Positions 1 through 6,233 of a DNA stretch of 10,435 nucleotides are shown here, piece by piece. This DNA is from Azonexus sp. (GTDB lineage Bacteria; Pseudomonadota; Gammaproteobacteria; Burkholderiales; Rhodocyclaceae), in assembly GCA_031285115.1 (NCBI GenBank), contig JAITWU010000034.1, positions 1-10,435 on the forward strand, read 5' to 3'. Position numbers and translations under genes: made by a program. The notes below the pieces were generated by a model that saw only the letters and a list, made by a program, of their open reading frames with translations, was not told where the DNA came from and did not search any database. Numbering within the stretch: position 1 is the first letter of the stretch; every line of letters begins with the position of its first letter.

Positions 1-1125
1 CCGGTCGCGCACCGCCTGCTGCAATTCGGGAGCGACCCATTCCCCCAGTTTGGCGGCCAGCAGTCGGGGATAAACCGGCAGCCGGGGCAGCAGGGATTTA
101 CCGGCGTTTTCCGTTTCCCGCTCCAGTTGCCGGACGTGCGGCCAGGGCGCTTCCGGATTGACGTGATCGACGGTGACGGGCGAAATGCCGCCAAGATCGT
201 TGATCCCGGCGCGGATCAGCTCGCCTGTCGCGCCCGGCGAAAGATTCGGCGGCGCCTGGATATTGGCCTCAGCGCCAAAAATGATCCGGGCGACAGCAAT
301 GGTCCAGCACAGGTCTTCGAGAGAAGGCTCCGCCGCCTGCGCCATTTTGGTGCCGGGTTTGCGCCGGAAGTTCTGGATGATGATTTCCTGTAGATGACCA
401 TAGCGGTCATCGAGGTCGCGCAGGGCGAGCAGGCTCTCGATGCGCTCCCGCCGGGTTTCGCCCAGACCGATGAGAATGCCGGAGGTAAACGGGATTTTTA
501 ATTCGCCCGCCGCCGCGATCATGGCGAGACGCGCCGCTGGCTCCTTGTCGGGCGAACCGTGATGCGGCCCGCCCGGCGCGCCCAGCCGGGGCGCTGTCGC
601 TTCCAGCATCAAGCCCGGCGAGACCGAGAGCGGGCGCAGCAAGCGCAAATCATCGGCGCTCATGACGCCGGCGTTGATGTGGGGCAGGAGGCCGGTTTCG
701 CGCTGCACCAGCCCGGCCATTTCGGCCAGATAGGAGATGGTCGTCTCATGCCCGAGGGCGCGCAGCGCGGCGCGCGCCGCCGGATACCGCAGTTCGGGTT
801 TGTCGCCGAGGGTAAACAGCGCCTCGTGACAACCGGCGCGCGCTCCGGCGCGGGCGATTTCCAGTATTTCGCCGGGCGTCATATAGAGCGGCGTCTCCTT
901 GCCCGGCGTTTTGGCGAAGGTGCAGTAATGGCAGACATTCCGGCAGAGCTGGGTGAGCGGAATGAAGACCTTGGGCGAATAGGTCACGATCGAACCGTGA
1001 CCACGGTCACGAATTTCGGCAGCCCGCGCGAGGAGGGCGTCGAATTTGTCGCAATCAGCCAAGGCCAATGCCCCCTGGGCGTCGGGACGATCCGCGCCGA
1101 GCAAACTGTCAAAAAGCAAATTCAT
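1..1125 (-). CDS. cofG: FO synthase subunit CofG (or N-terminal half of FbiC), 3' end cut by window edge
   Basis: Reading the minus strand from an ATG at 1125 gives 375 codons open to base 1 with no stop. It encodes a radical-SAM enzyme that, with CofH, condenses a tyrosine-derived radical with a ribityl-uracil to form FO, the deazaflavin chromophore of coenzyme F420. Residues 48-70 carry TYSPKVFIPLTQLCRNVCHY followed by C, with the CX3CX2C iron-sulphur cluster cysteines at 61, 65 and 68. Other CofG/FbiC signatures are EALFTLGDKPE (101-111), GLLPHINAGVMS (145-156), HGSPDKEPAARL (189-200), IQNFRRKPGTKMA (250-262), IQAPPNLSPG (289-298) and GGISPVTVDHVNPEAPWP (312-329). An in-frame TGA lies seven codons upstream of the ATG, so this is the earliest start; only a weak AGGG lies about 12 bases before it. 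Stand-alone CofG is of similar length, so whether a stop or a fused CofH domain follows cannot be seen. Soluble cytoplasmic enzyme. The family is certain; the fusion state is unknown. Confidence 0.93.
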   Translation of the reverse strand, partial: MNLLFDSLLGADRPDAQGALALADCDKFDALLARAAEIRDRGHGSIVTYSPKVFIPLTQLCRNVCHYCTFAKTPGKETPLYMTPGEILEIARAGARAGCHEALFTLGDKPELRYPAARAALRALGHETTISYLAEMAGLVQRETGLLPHINAGVMSADDLRLLRPLSVSPGLMLEATAPRLGAPGGPHHGSPDKEPAARLAMIAAAGELKIPFTSGILIGLGETRRERIESLLALRDLDDRYGHLQEIIIQNFRRKPGTKMAQAAEPSLEDLCWTIAVARIIFGAEANIQAPPNLSPGATGELIRAGINDLGGISPVTVDHVNPEAPWPHVRQLERETENAGKSLLPRLPVYPRLLAAKLGEWVAPELQQAVRDR

Positions 1126-1244
1126 CGCTTGCCAAGCCCTGTCTCAATTTTTCAAGCGCCTGCTGTTCCGCCCGCCCGCCCCAAGGCAATCGCAAGAATG
1201 CTTTTGGCATTTACTGGCGGCGGGCAACTATTCTCATTTGCCGC

Positions 1245-1274
1245 AAAAAAACCCTCTCCCATCAAGGGAGAGGG
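1245..1274 (-). terminator. Rho-independent terminator of the LLM/FAH/M20 operon
   Basis: Read on the minus strand, a perfect 9-bp stem, CCCTCTCCC (arm at 1266-1274) and GGGAGAGGG (arm at 1252-1260), encloses a 5-base loop (1261-1265). Seven T residues (1245-1251) follow directly. This is a textbook intrinsic terminator, placed about 80 bases after the M20 stop codon. It works only in the leftward direction, because no T-run follows the stem on the plus strand. It implies that cofG needs its own promoter or depends on read-through. Confidence 0.87.
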
Positions 1275-1301
1275 GAATGTCGAGCGTTGCCGGGCATAGC
1301 G

Positions 1302-1331
1302 ATTCATGCAACTGCCATTCATGCGATTGCC
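1302..1331. repeat. Short imperfect tandem repeat, two 15-base units
   Basis: ATTCATGCAACTGCC (1302-1316) is followed immediately by ATTCATGCGATTGCC (1317-1331), differing at two positions. It lies just after the M20 stop and before the terminator, in the 3' untranslated part of the operon transcript. Function is unknown; it may simply be a small duplication. Confidence 0.35.
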
Positions 1332-1353
1332 CTGGCGTCCGCCCGACTCGCCA

Positions 1354-2625
1354 TTACCGGGCGACACCGCACAGCCTGAGGATGACCTCGATGTACACCT
1401 TGACGATGTCAACCATGTCGCCGATGTGCACATGCTCGCCCTGCTGGGTGGAAAAACCGCCGCCGCCGGTGCGAATCCGTCCGGCTGAACCGTAGTTGAC
1501 CGTCGGGATGCCATAGCGGTTCATGTGGGCGGCATCGCTGTACCAGGTTTCGGTGCCCATTTTTGGCGCTTGCCCCAACTGGTTGGTATGGGCGGCGATG
1601 ATGCTGGTGACCAGATCGTGATCGTCGGGAATGGAGGTGCCGGGGGCGGAGAGGAAAATCTCGGCCTTCGTCCCTTCGAGATGCGGATTGGCCTTGACGA
1701 CACTCTTGATGAGGTCGCGCACTTCGTTGAACGCCTGCACCGGCAGGACATCGGGAATGGTTCGCACGTCGAGATAGATGACGCAGTTGTCCGGCGTCCG
1801 CGCGCCGCGCCAGGGCCAGCCGCCCTCGATGGCGGAAACATTGACCCGTGGCGTGAAATCGCCCATCCGGTTGCGCTCGCAGTAGCCGGGAATCCACTCG
1901 TGGATGGCGTCAAGCACGAGACGCGCCTTGTTGATGGCGTTGCGCTCGACCTGCGACCAGGCGGTGTGGATCAACTGCCCCGGCACCGTGATCTTGATCC
2001 AGGTGGTGCCGCAATGGCGCGGAATCAGCATCATGTTGGTCGGCTCGCCGAGGATGCAGTAATCGGCGACCGCGCCGTGGGTGATGGCGTACTTGGTGCC
2101 GACGCCATAGCCCTGATACTGGCGGCCCTCATAGTCGTTGACCGGGGCTTTTTCGATTTCCCCGGCGACGGCGGCAATGACGACATCGCCGCCGAGCTTG
2201 ATGCCAGCCTTGCGGATGGCTTCGACGGCGGTGACGTAATTGGCCAGGGCGAACTTCATGTTGAAGGACCCCATGCCGTAGATCCACTCGTCGTCGACCA
2301 GGGTGCCCTTGCACTGGTAGCCGATCCCGCGGTGCGCCTGTTCCGGGCCGAAGGAGGTATCGAGGTGGCCGTTGAACATCAGCGACTTGCCGCCGCCTTC
2401 GCCTTGCAGGCGGCCAACGGCGTTATAGCGTTCGTCGCCGATGGGTTGCAGGGTGGCGTCGAAGCCGGAGGCTTTGAGCACCTCGTGATAGGCGCGGGCG
2501 ACATCGCCCTCGTAGCCGGTCGGGCTGGGGATGTTGGTCAGGTCGATGGTCAGGTTGACCAAGCGGCTGCGATCAATCAGATCCGTCGCTTTTTTGATGA
2601 GGTCTTGGGAAACGGGGTTGGTCAT
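1354..2625 (-). CDS. M20-family (ArgE/DapE-like) metallohydrolase homologue with altered metal ligands
   Basis: The protein is 423 residues from the ATG at 2625, which has a GGTGAG ribosome site about eight bases upstream. A TTG at 2652 would add nine residues and overlap the preceding gene; I prefer the ATG. It has the M20 layout: catalytic domain, dimerisation domain, then catalytic domain again. Recognisable blocks are FNGHLDTS (H87, D89), YGMGSFNMK (117-124), AGEIEK (154-159), LGEPTN (E194), GQLIHTAW with the dimerisation-domain His220, and SDAAHMNRYGIPTVNYG near residues 363-379. The family normally hydrolyses amide or peptide bonds (acetylornithine, succinyl-diaminopimelate, dipeptides, carbamoyl compounds). 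Here the bridging aspartate of the GxxDMK motif is Asn122, the usual DEE motif reads GEIE, and the usual C-terminal metal-binding His seems absent (Thr393 before GEHVHIGD), so the second metal site looks changed. It is the last gene of the operon, 16 bases after the FAH gene. Cytoplasmic; substrate unknown. Confidence 0.88.
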   Translation of the reverse strand: MTNPVSQDLIKKATDLIDRSRLVNLTIDLTNIPSPTGYEGDVARAYHEVLKASGFDATLQPIGDERYNAVGRLQGEGGGKSLMFNGHLDTSFGPEQAHRGIGYQCKGTLVDDEWIYGMGSFNMKFALANYVTAVEAIRKAGIKLGGDVVIAAVAGEIEKAPVNDYEGRQYQGYGVGTKYAITHGAVADYCILGEPTNMMLIPRHCGTTWIKITVPGQLIHTAWSQVERNAINKARLVLDAIHEWIPGYCERNRMGDFTPRVNVSAIEGGWPWRGARTPDNCVIYLDVRTIPDVLPVQAFNEVRDLIKSVVKANPHLEGTKAEIFLSAPGTSIPDDHDLVTSIIAAHTNQLGQAPKMGTETWYSDAAHMNRYGIPTVNYGSAGRIRTGGGGFSTQQGEHVHIGDMVDIVKVYIEVILRLCGVAR

Positions 2626-2641
2626 GGCGTGTCTCACCGGG

Positions 2642-3562
2642 TTAGTCGACAATGAAAGTCGTCAGCGTGCCGAGCTTTTCGACCTTGCAGTCGATGCGGT
2701 CGCCATTCTTGAGATACTGCTGGCTCTTGGAACCGGCGATGACGCCCGGCGGGCTGCCGGAAGTAATCACATCACCCGGTTCGAGCGTGATGTTCGACCA
2801 CCACGAAACCATGTCAGCGATCTTGTAATGGACATTGCCGGTATTCGAGTTCTGGCGCTCCTCGCCATTGAGCGTTAGCACCATGCTGAGGTTGTTGACA
2901 TCGCCAACCTCGTCCAAAGTGACCAGATGCGGGCCGAGCGGGCAGGAGCCATCAAAGCTCTTGCCGAGCAGGATGACCTTGTTGGAATGCTCGCGCGCCT
3001 GAATGTCGCGCGCCGAAAGGTCATTGAAAATGGTCAGGCCAGCGACATAATCGAGCGCCTTTTCCGGCGGCACCCGGAAAGCCGTCTTGCCGATGATGAT
3101 CCCGACTTCGATTTCATAATCGAGTTGCTTGGTGAAATGGGGAATCTTGACCGAGGCATTGCTCGGCACGACGCTCGAAGGCGCTTCAAGAAAGCCGGTC
3201 GGATGCTCGAAATGGAAACCGCCCCAGTTGTGGGATTGCCACTCGGGTTCTTTCCAGGTGGTCAGTTCGGAGAGGTGGGCGGGGAAGTTGCACGAGGTGT
3301 GCAGGATCTTGCCCGGTCGCGGCACCGGGGCCTGCAAATCGACATCCGCCGGAGGAATCACGTTGGACTGGCCGAGCGCGGTGCGCTTTGCCAATTCACG
3401 GGCGCGGGCGAGCGCCGGGTCGCCTTGCTCAAGGAAGGGAATCATTGCCTGCGGCAAAGCGCCGTTGCTTGCCCCATGCAGATCGAGAAAACCGCCATCG
3501 GCCAGCACCACGCCAATGGTCGCCTTGCCGCTCGATTTGATCTTAAAGCTTGCCAGTCTCAT
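2642..3562 (-). CDS. Fumarylacetoacetate hydrolase (FAH) family protein
   Basis: The protein is 306 residues from an ATG at 3562, with GAGG five bases upstream. FAH-fold enzymes hydrolyse or decarboxylate beta-diketo acids, or isomerise oxo-acids, in the lower part of aromatic and cyclic-compound breakdown pathways, using a Mg or Ca ion. The first ~80 residues form a small N-terminal domain. The catalytic domain follows, with ILHTSCNFPAHLSE (86-99), the metal ligands in LDYEIEVGIIIGK (E150 and E152), D181 in FNDLSARDIQ (179-188), GKSFDGSCPLGPHL (200-213) and GDVITSGSPPGV (263-274). All expected metal ligands are present, so it should be active. It is the middle gene of the operon: 82 bases after the LLM gene, with a strong hairpin between, and 16 bases before the M20 gene. 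The exact reaction (C-C hydrolysis, decarboxylation or isomerisation) cannot be told from sequence. Confidence 0.92.
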   Translation of the reverse strand: MRLASFKIKSSGKATIGVVLADGGFLDLHGASNGALPQAMIPFLEQGDPALARARELAKRTALGQSNVIPPADVDLQAPVPRPGKILHTSCNFPAHLSELTTWKEPEWQSHNWGGFHFEHPTGFLEAPSSVVPSNASVKIPHFTKQLDYEIEVGIIIGKTAFRVPPEKALDYVAGLTIFNDLSARDIQAREHSNKVILLGKSFDGSCPLGPHLVTLDEVGDVNNLSMVLTLNGEERQNSNTGNVHYKIADMVSWWSNITLEPGDVITSGSPPGVIAGSKSQQYLKNGDRIDCKVEKLGTLTTFIVD

Positions 3563-3590
3563 CTATACCTCGCTTTGAATATTCGATAGA

Positions 3591-3611
3591 CCCCGCGCCG
3601 ATGGCGCGGGG
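3591..3611 (-). other. Intercistronic GC-rich stem-loop
   Basis: CCCCGCGCC (3591-3599) and GGCGCGGGG (3603-3611) form a perfect 9-bp stem with a three-base loop, between the LLM stop and the FAH start. In the minus-strand transcript it is followed by TCTATCGAATATT rather than a T-run, so it is unlikely to be a full intrinsic terminator. More likely it is an RNA-stability or processing hairpin that sets the LLM:FAH ratio. An 8-base direct repeat, TGCAACCG (3616-3623 and 3628-3635), lies beside it. Confidence 0.55.
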
Positions 3612-3644
3612 CAAGTGCAACCGTGATTGCAACCGCAGCCAGAC

Positions 3645-4742
3645 TCAGGCCGTAACCGCCGGGCCGGGCTTCAATTTGGGCAGGACTTCCGCGCCCATCA
3701 GACGAATCGTTTCCAGATTGTCTTCGACCGAAGCGCCAACCACTTCGAGCAAGGGCAGATTGAGACCGGAATCGACCAGTTCCTGAGTGATTTCCAGACA
3801 CTCTTCCGGCGTGCCGGAAATGACGGTGAAGCGGCGCATCATTTCGTCGGTCACCAGATGCGTCACCTTGTCCTGGGTGCCCTCGGCAATCGCCTTGCGG
3901 AACGGCGCCCAGGCGCTGTCGGGCAGCCCGGAGCCAGCCAGGATCACGTCATTTTTGATATTGCGGATCTTGTTGACGATATAGGTGCCGGTGTAGCTGC
4001 GCGTTGCATTGCGCGCCTTGTCGCCGTCGCGGGAGCAGGCGCAGAGAATCACGCCGCCGACCGGGAAATCATCCGGCAAGGCGCGGCCAATGCCCGCCGC
4101 GCCCTGCTTCATGTTGTCGATGGCGTACTTGACGAAGGGCGGCGAAGTCAGGCCAGCCAGCAACATGCCGTCGCTTTCCTTGCCGGAAAGTTTTTGCATA
4201 CCGGGGCCGGTGGCGCCGACATAAATGGGAATATTGGTGCGCAGCCCGCGCCCGGCGCGATCAAACGCTGGCATCGACGACTCATAGTGCTGCCCCTTGT
4301 AGGCGTATTTCTGGCCGCTGAAAACGCGGCGCATGATTTCCATCGACTCATGGTGCACCGCGACCGGGCGCATTTTCTCGATGTCGTATTCGAGATACTC
4401 GATACCGACCTTGCCGACGCCGATGCCCATGATGAAGCGGCCATTGGAAAGCTCGTCGATGCCCGCCGCCTCGGACGCCTGAATGGTCGGATGGCGCATG
4501 TAGGGTGAGGTGATGCCAAGACCGACCGGAATGGTTTTGGTGGCTTCAGCGACCACGGCCAGGGTGGTGAAACAGCCGCGCGCTTCCAGACCGTACTGGC
4601 GGAACCAGTGATAAGCCTCGGCAATCCAGAAGCCGCCGGACATGTTGGAGGCTTCGGTTTGCGCCGCATAGGCGCGGATCGCCGACAGCGGTTCGTATGA
4701 TTTGAAGATGACGCCCATCTTGGGCTGGACAGTCTTGGACAT
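3645..4742 (-). CDS. Luciferase-like (LLM) flavin- or F420-dependent oxidoreductase
   Basis: The protein is 365 residues from an ATG at 4742, with GGAG nine bases upstream. An upstream in-frame start at 4772 has no such site and would add ten residues unlike the family. It has the bacterial-luciferase TIM-barrel fold, which binds FMN or coenzyme F420. Family blocks are GFWIAEAYHWFR (37-48), GLGITSPYMRHP (74-85), the hallmark LSNGRFIMGIGVGK (98-111), PIYVGATGPGMQKLSGKESD (172-191, strongly like the Mer-type F420-dependent methylenetetrahydromethanopterin reductases) and ISGTPEECLEITQELVDSGL (308-327). The enzyme would add or remove electrons, or insert oxygen, on an organic substrate in the cytoplasm. 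It is the first gene of a leftward operon with FAH and M20 genes, and a cofG gene lies just beyond; this context together with the Mer-like motif makes F420 plausible, though FMN monooxygenase activity is not excluded. Confidence 0.92.
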   Translation of the reverse strand: MSKTVQPKMGVIFKSYEPLSAIRAYAAQTEASNMSGGFWIAEAYHWFRQYGLEARGCFTTLAVVAEATKTIPVGLGITSPYMRHPTIQASEAAGIDELSNGRFIMGIGVGKVGIEYLEYDIEKMRPVAVHHESMEIMRRVFSGQKYAYKGQHYESSMPAFDRAGRGLRTNIPIYVGATGPGMQKLSGKESDGMLLAGLTSPPFVKYAIDNMKQGAAGIGRALPDDFPVGGVILCACSRDGDKARNATRSYTGTYIVNKIRNIKNDVILAGSGLPDSAWAPFRKAIAEGTQDKVTHLVTDEMMRRFTVISGTPEECLEITQELVDSGLNLPLLEVVGASVEDNLETIRLMGAEVLPKLKPGPAVTA

Positions 4743-5159
4743 AGAGATTAGCTCCACAAAATTTGAACACACCCGACGAAGAATATTGAGTTGAGCAAAT
4801 CAAAGGCTGCCGATTTGCCGCAACGTGGGGGCATCTTATTGACCGGGGTTCCGGCGGTCTTGCCCGTCCGGGCGGAGTAGATTGACCGGCAGTGCAAGCC
4901 CGGCGGCGATGGCGAAGCGCCCGAAAAAACAGCCGCAAACCCAGTCGGACGCGCCCGTTTCACCGATGCGCCGCCGTTGTTGCGCAAAATCGCGGCGCAG
5001 AAATGCGGCGCTCTTGCATCGTCAGTCAAGTCCATCGGCATTGAAAGTCATGAAACGCGCGGTGGCAAATGCCAGACTCGCTCCGCCAAGGAGGCTCCAA
5101 TCAAAAATAGCGAGAGAGGAAACAGCGGTGGAGACAATCACAAAAGAACGAGAGGCGAG
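4743..5159. promoter_or_regulatory. Divergent intergenic control region
   Basis: About 417 bases lie between the leftward LLM operon and the rightward transporter operon. No convincing gene is present: the open frames here encode arginine- and serine-rich sequence without family character. It must contain promoters for both directions. The part nearest the LLM gene is AT-richer (4755-4820) and carries an inverted repeat at 4795-4818. On the right side, several purine-rich ribosome-site-like stretches occur (AAGGAGG at 5088-5094, GAGG at 5116-5119, GAGGCGAG just before 5160). I could not assign -35/-10 boxes with confidence. Confidence 0.6.
4795..4818. promoter_or_regulatory. Candidate operator: GCAAATC-N10-GATTTGC
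   Basis: A perfect 7-bp inverted repeat, GCAAATC (4795-4801) and GATTTGC (4812-4818), is separated by ten bases, giving half-site centres 17 bases apart. It lies 53-76 bases upstream of the LLM start codon, within the AT-richer part of the divergent region. The size and symmetry suit a dimeric repressor such as a TetR- or GntR-type protein. No regulator gene is in the window, so the assignment is by position and symmetry only. Confidence 0.3.
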
Positions 5160-6233
5160 ATGAAACGCCTGATCAGAGTCATTTTGGCCGTCACGCCCTG
5201 GCTGATCATCGCGGGATTGTTATGGGCCGGATTATTCATCAAGCCGCAGCCGGTAGGGCAGACGGTACAACCGCCGGTATTGGAGCAGCGGGACTACTAC
5301 TACGGGCTGGCGGTATTGCCGGGGCAGAAGCGGTGGTTGGCTGGCTCGAACGGCAAGATCATCCAGATTGACGGCGAAGGGCGCATCACCCTGCTCGCGC
5401 CGGGTCACAAGCAAACCCTGCAAGACATCGCCGTCTGGGACGAAACGCAGAGCGTCGCCGTCGGCAACGAAGGCATCATCCTGCGCAGCGCCGATGGCGG
5501 CAAAAGCTGGCAGGAAGTCCCGGACGTTCCCAAATCCGAAATCGCCAACAAACTCAACCGGGTGCGCCTCGGGCCAAATGGTCTCGCCATCGCCACCGGC
5601 GAAATGGGCGCTCTGCTTGAAACCACAGACTACGGCCAACACTGGCGGCGGCTACGCCCGGAAGAAGACCAGGCCTGGAACGACGTTGCCCTCTTGGCTG
5701 ACGGCAAACTCCTTGCCGTTGGCGAATTCGGCCACATCGCCATCAGCCATGACGGCGGCGCCACCTGGGCCGACAGCAAAACCCCGGTCGAAGTCTCACT
5801 CATGTCGGTTGCTTTCCGCGACCCGAAAAACGGCCTCGCCGTCGGCCTCGAAGGCACCGTGCTGCTCACCGCCGATGGCGGCGAAAGCTGGACACAGCTT
5901 GAAACCACCGCCCGCGAACACCTCTACGACATCACCTGGGACGCCGCGCACAACCACTGGATTGGCGCTGGCAGCCTTGGCCGCTGGCTGACCGTCGCCA
6001 CCGACGGCCAGATCGCCAGCGGCAGGCTCGACGCCCAGGACCTCACCTGGCACGTTCGCGCCGTACCGGAAGGCGACATCGTCTGGTTCGTCGGCGCCAA
6101 CGTTGGGCGCTGGGACGGTAAAACCTGGTCGCCGCTTGGCGAATCGTGGCAACCGAGAGCGCTGATGGGGCTACCCGTCAATGCCGACAAAAACAGCGAC
6201 AAAAAAAATGAACAAGCGGAGGCAAAAAAATGA
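5160..6233 (+). CDS. YCF48-like / BNR-repeat beta-propeller protein, membrane-anchored
   Basis: The protein is 357 residues from the ATG at 5160, with GAGG closely upstream and a positively charged start (MKRLIR) before a single hydrophobic segment (about 7-27). No clear signal-peptidase site follows, so it is probably an inner-membrane anchor with the rest in the periplasm. The body is a repeat protein: VGNEGIILRSADGGKSW (101-117), TDYGQHW (156-162), VGEFGHIAISHDGGATW (187-203), VGLEGTVLLTADGGESW (228-244) and a last repeat around 311-323 (VGANVGRWDGKTW). These are Asp-box (SxDGGxSW) propeller blades as in YCF48/HCF136, the photosystem II assembly factor, but no photosynthesis gene is nearby. 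The C-terminal 17 residues are lysine-rich and hydrophilic. The stop overlaps the MMPL start by ATGA, implying translational coupling and joint function. I infer an assembly or accessory factor for the transporter; the biochemical role is unknown. Confidence 0.87.
   Translation: MKRLIRVILAVTPWLIIAGLLWAGLFIKPQPVGQTVQPPVLEQRDYYYGLAVLPGQKRWLAGSNGKIIQIDGEGRITLLAPGHKQTLQDIAVWDETQSVAVGNEGIILRSADGGKSWQEVPDVPKSEIANKLNRVRLGPNGLAIATGEMGALLETTDYGQHWRRLRPEEDQAWNDVALLADGKLLAVGEFGHIAISHDGGATWADSKTPVEVSLMSVAFRDPKNGLAVGLEGTVLLTADGGESWTQLETTAREHLYDITWDAAHNHWIGAGSLGRWLTVATDGQIASGRLDAQDLTWHVRAVPEGDIVWFVGANVGRWDGKTWSPLGESWQPRALMGLPVNADKNSDKKNEQAEAKK

Larger units (their letters stand above)
1126..1353. other. 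Intergenic region between the M20 gene and cofG
   Basis: These 228 bases separate the end of the LLM/FAH/M20 operon from cofG, both on the minus strand. The region holds an intrinsic terminator (1245-1274) and a 15-base imperfect tandem repeat (1302-1331). The remaining roughly 120 bases between the terminator and the cofG start should contain the cofG promoter. I see no good -35/-10 pair there. The only other structure is a weak inverted repeat, AATGC-TTTTG-GCATT, at 1197-1211. No coding sequence is convincing here. Confidence 0.6.

Noticed and set aside
1252..1274. Bidirectional terminator
   Set aside because: The plus-strand side of the stem is followed by GAATGTCG and not a T-run, so it should act only on leftward transcription.
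559..1299. Plus-strand open frame of 246 codons across the cofG region
   Set aside because: The product is Arg/Gly/Ala-rich with no family resemblance, and the opposite strand carries unmistakable CofG motifs. It is an antisense shadow of GC-rich codon use.
1525..2655. Plus-strand open frame of 376 codons opposite the M20 gene
   Set aside because: Its composition (Gly/Asp/Ala/Val repeats) is typical of the reverse complement of GC-rich coding DNA; the M20 motifs are on the minus strand.
4862..4873. GCCCG-TC-CGGGC palindrome in the divergent region
   Set aside because: A 5-bp GC-only palindrome is expected by chance in DNA of this composition.
4748..5041. Minus-strand open frame of 97 codons in the divergent region
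   Set aside because: No family character and no convincing ribosome site; it ends just upstream of the LLM start. It is more likely non-coding control DNA.
4977..5159. N-terminal extension of the propeller protein to 4977
   Set aside because: The extension is charged and unstructured and would bury the hydrophobic anchor. The ATG at 5160 has a better ribosome site and gives a normal N-terminus.
4882..5163. Plus-strand open frame of 93 codons upstream of the propeller gene
   Set aside because: Arg/Ser/Lys/Ala-rich sequence without a domain. Only its last codons, with the ATGA overlap, deserve a low-interest note as a possible leader.
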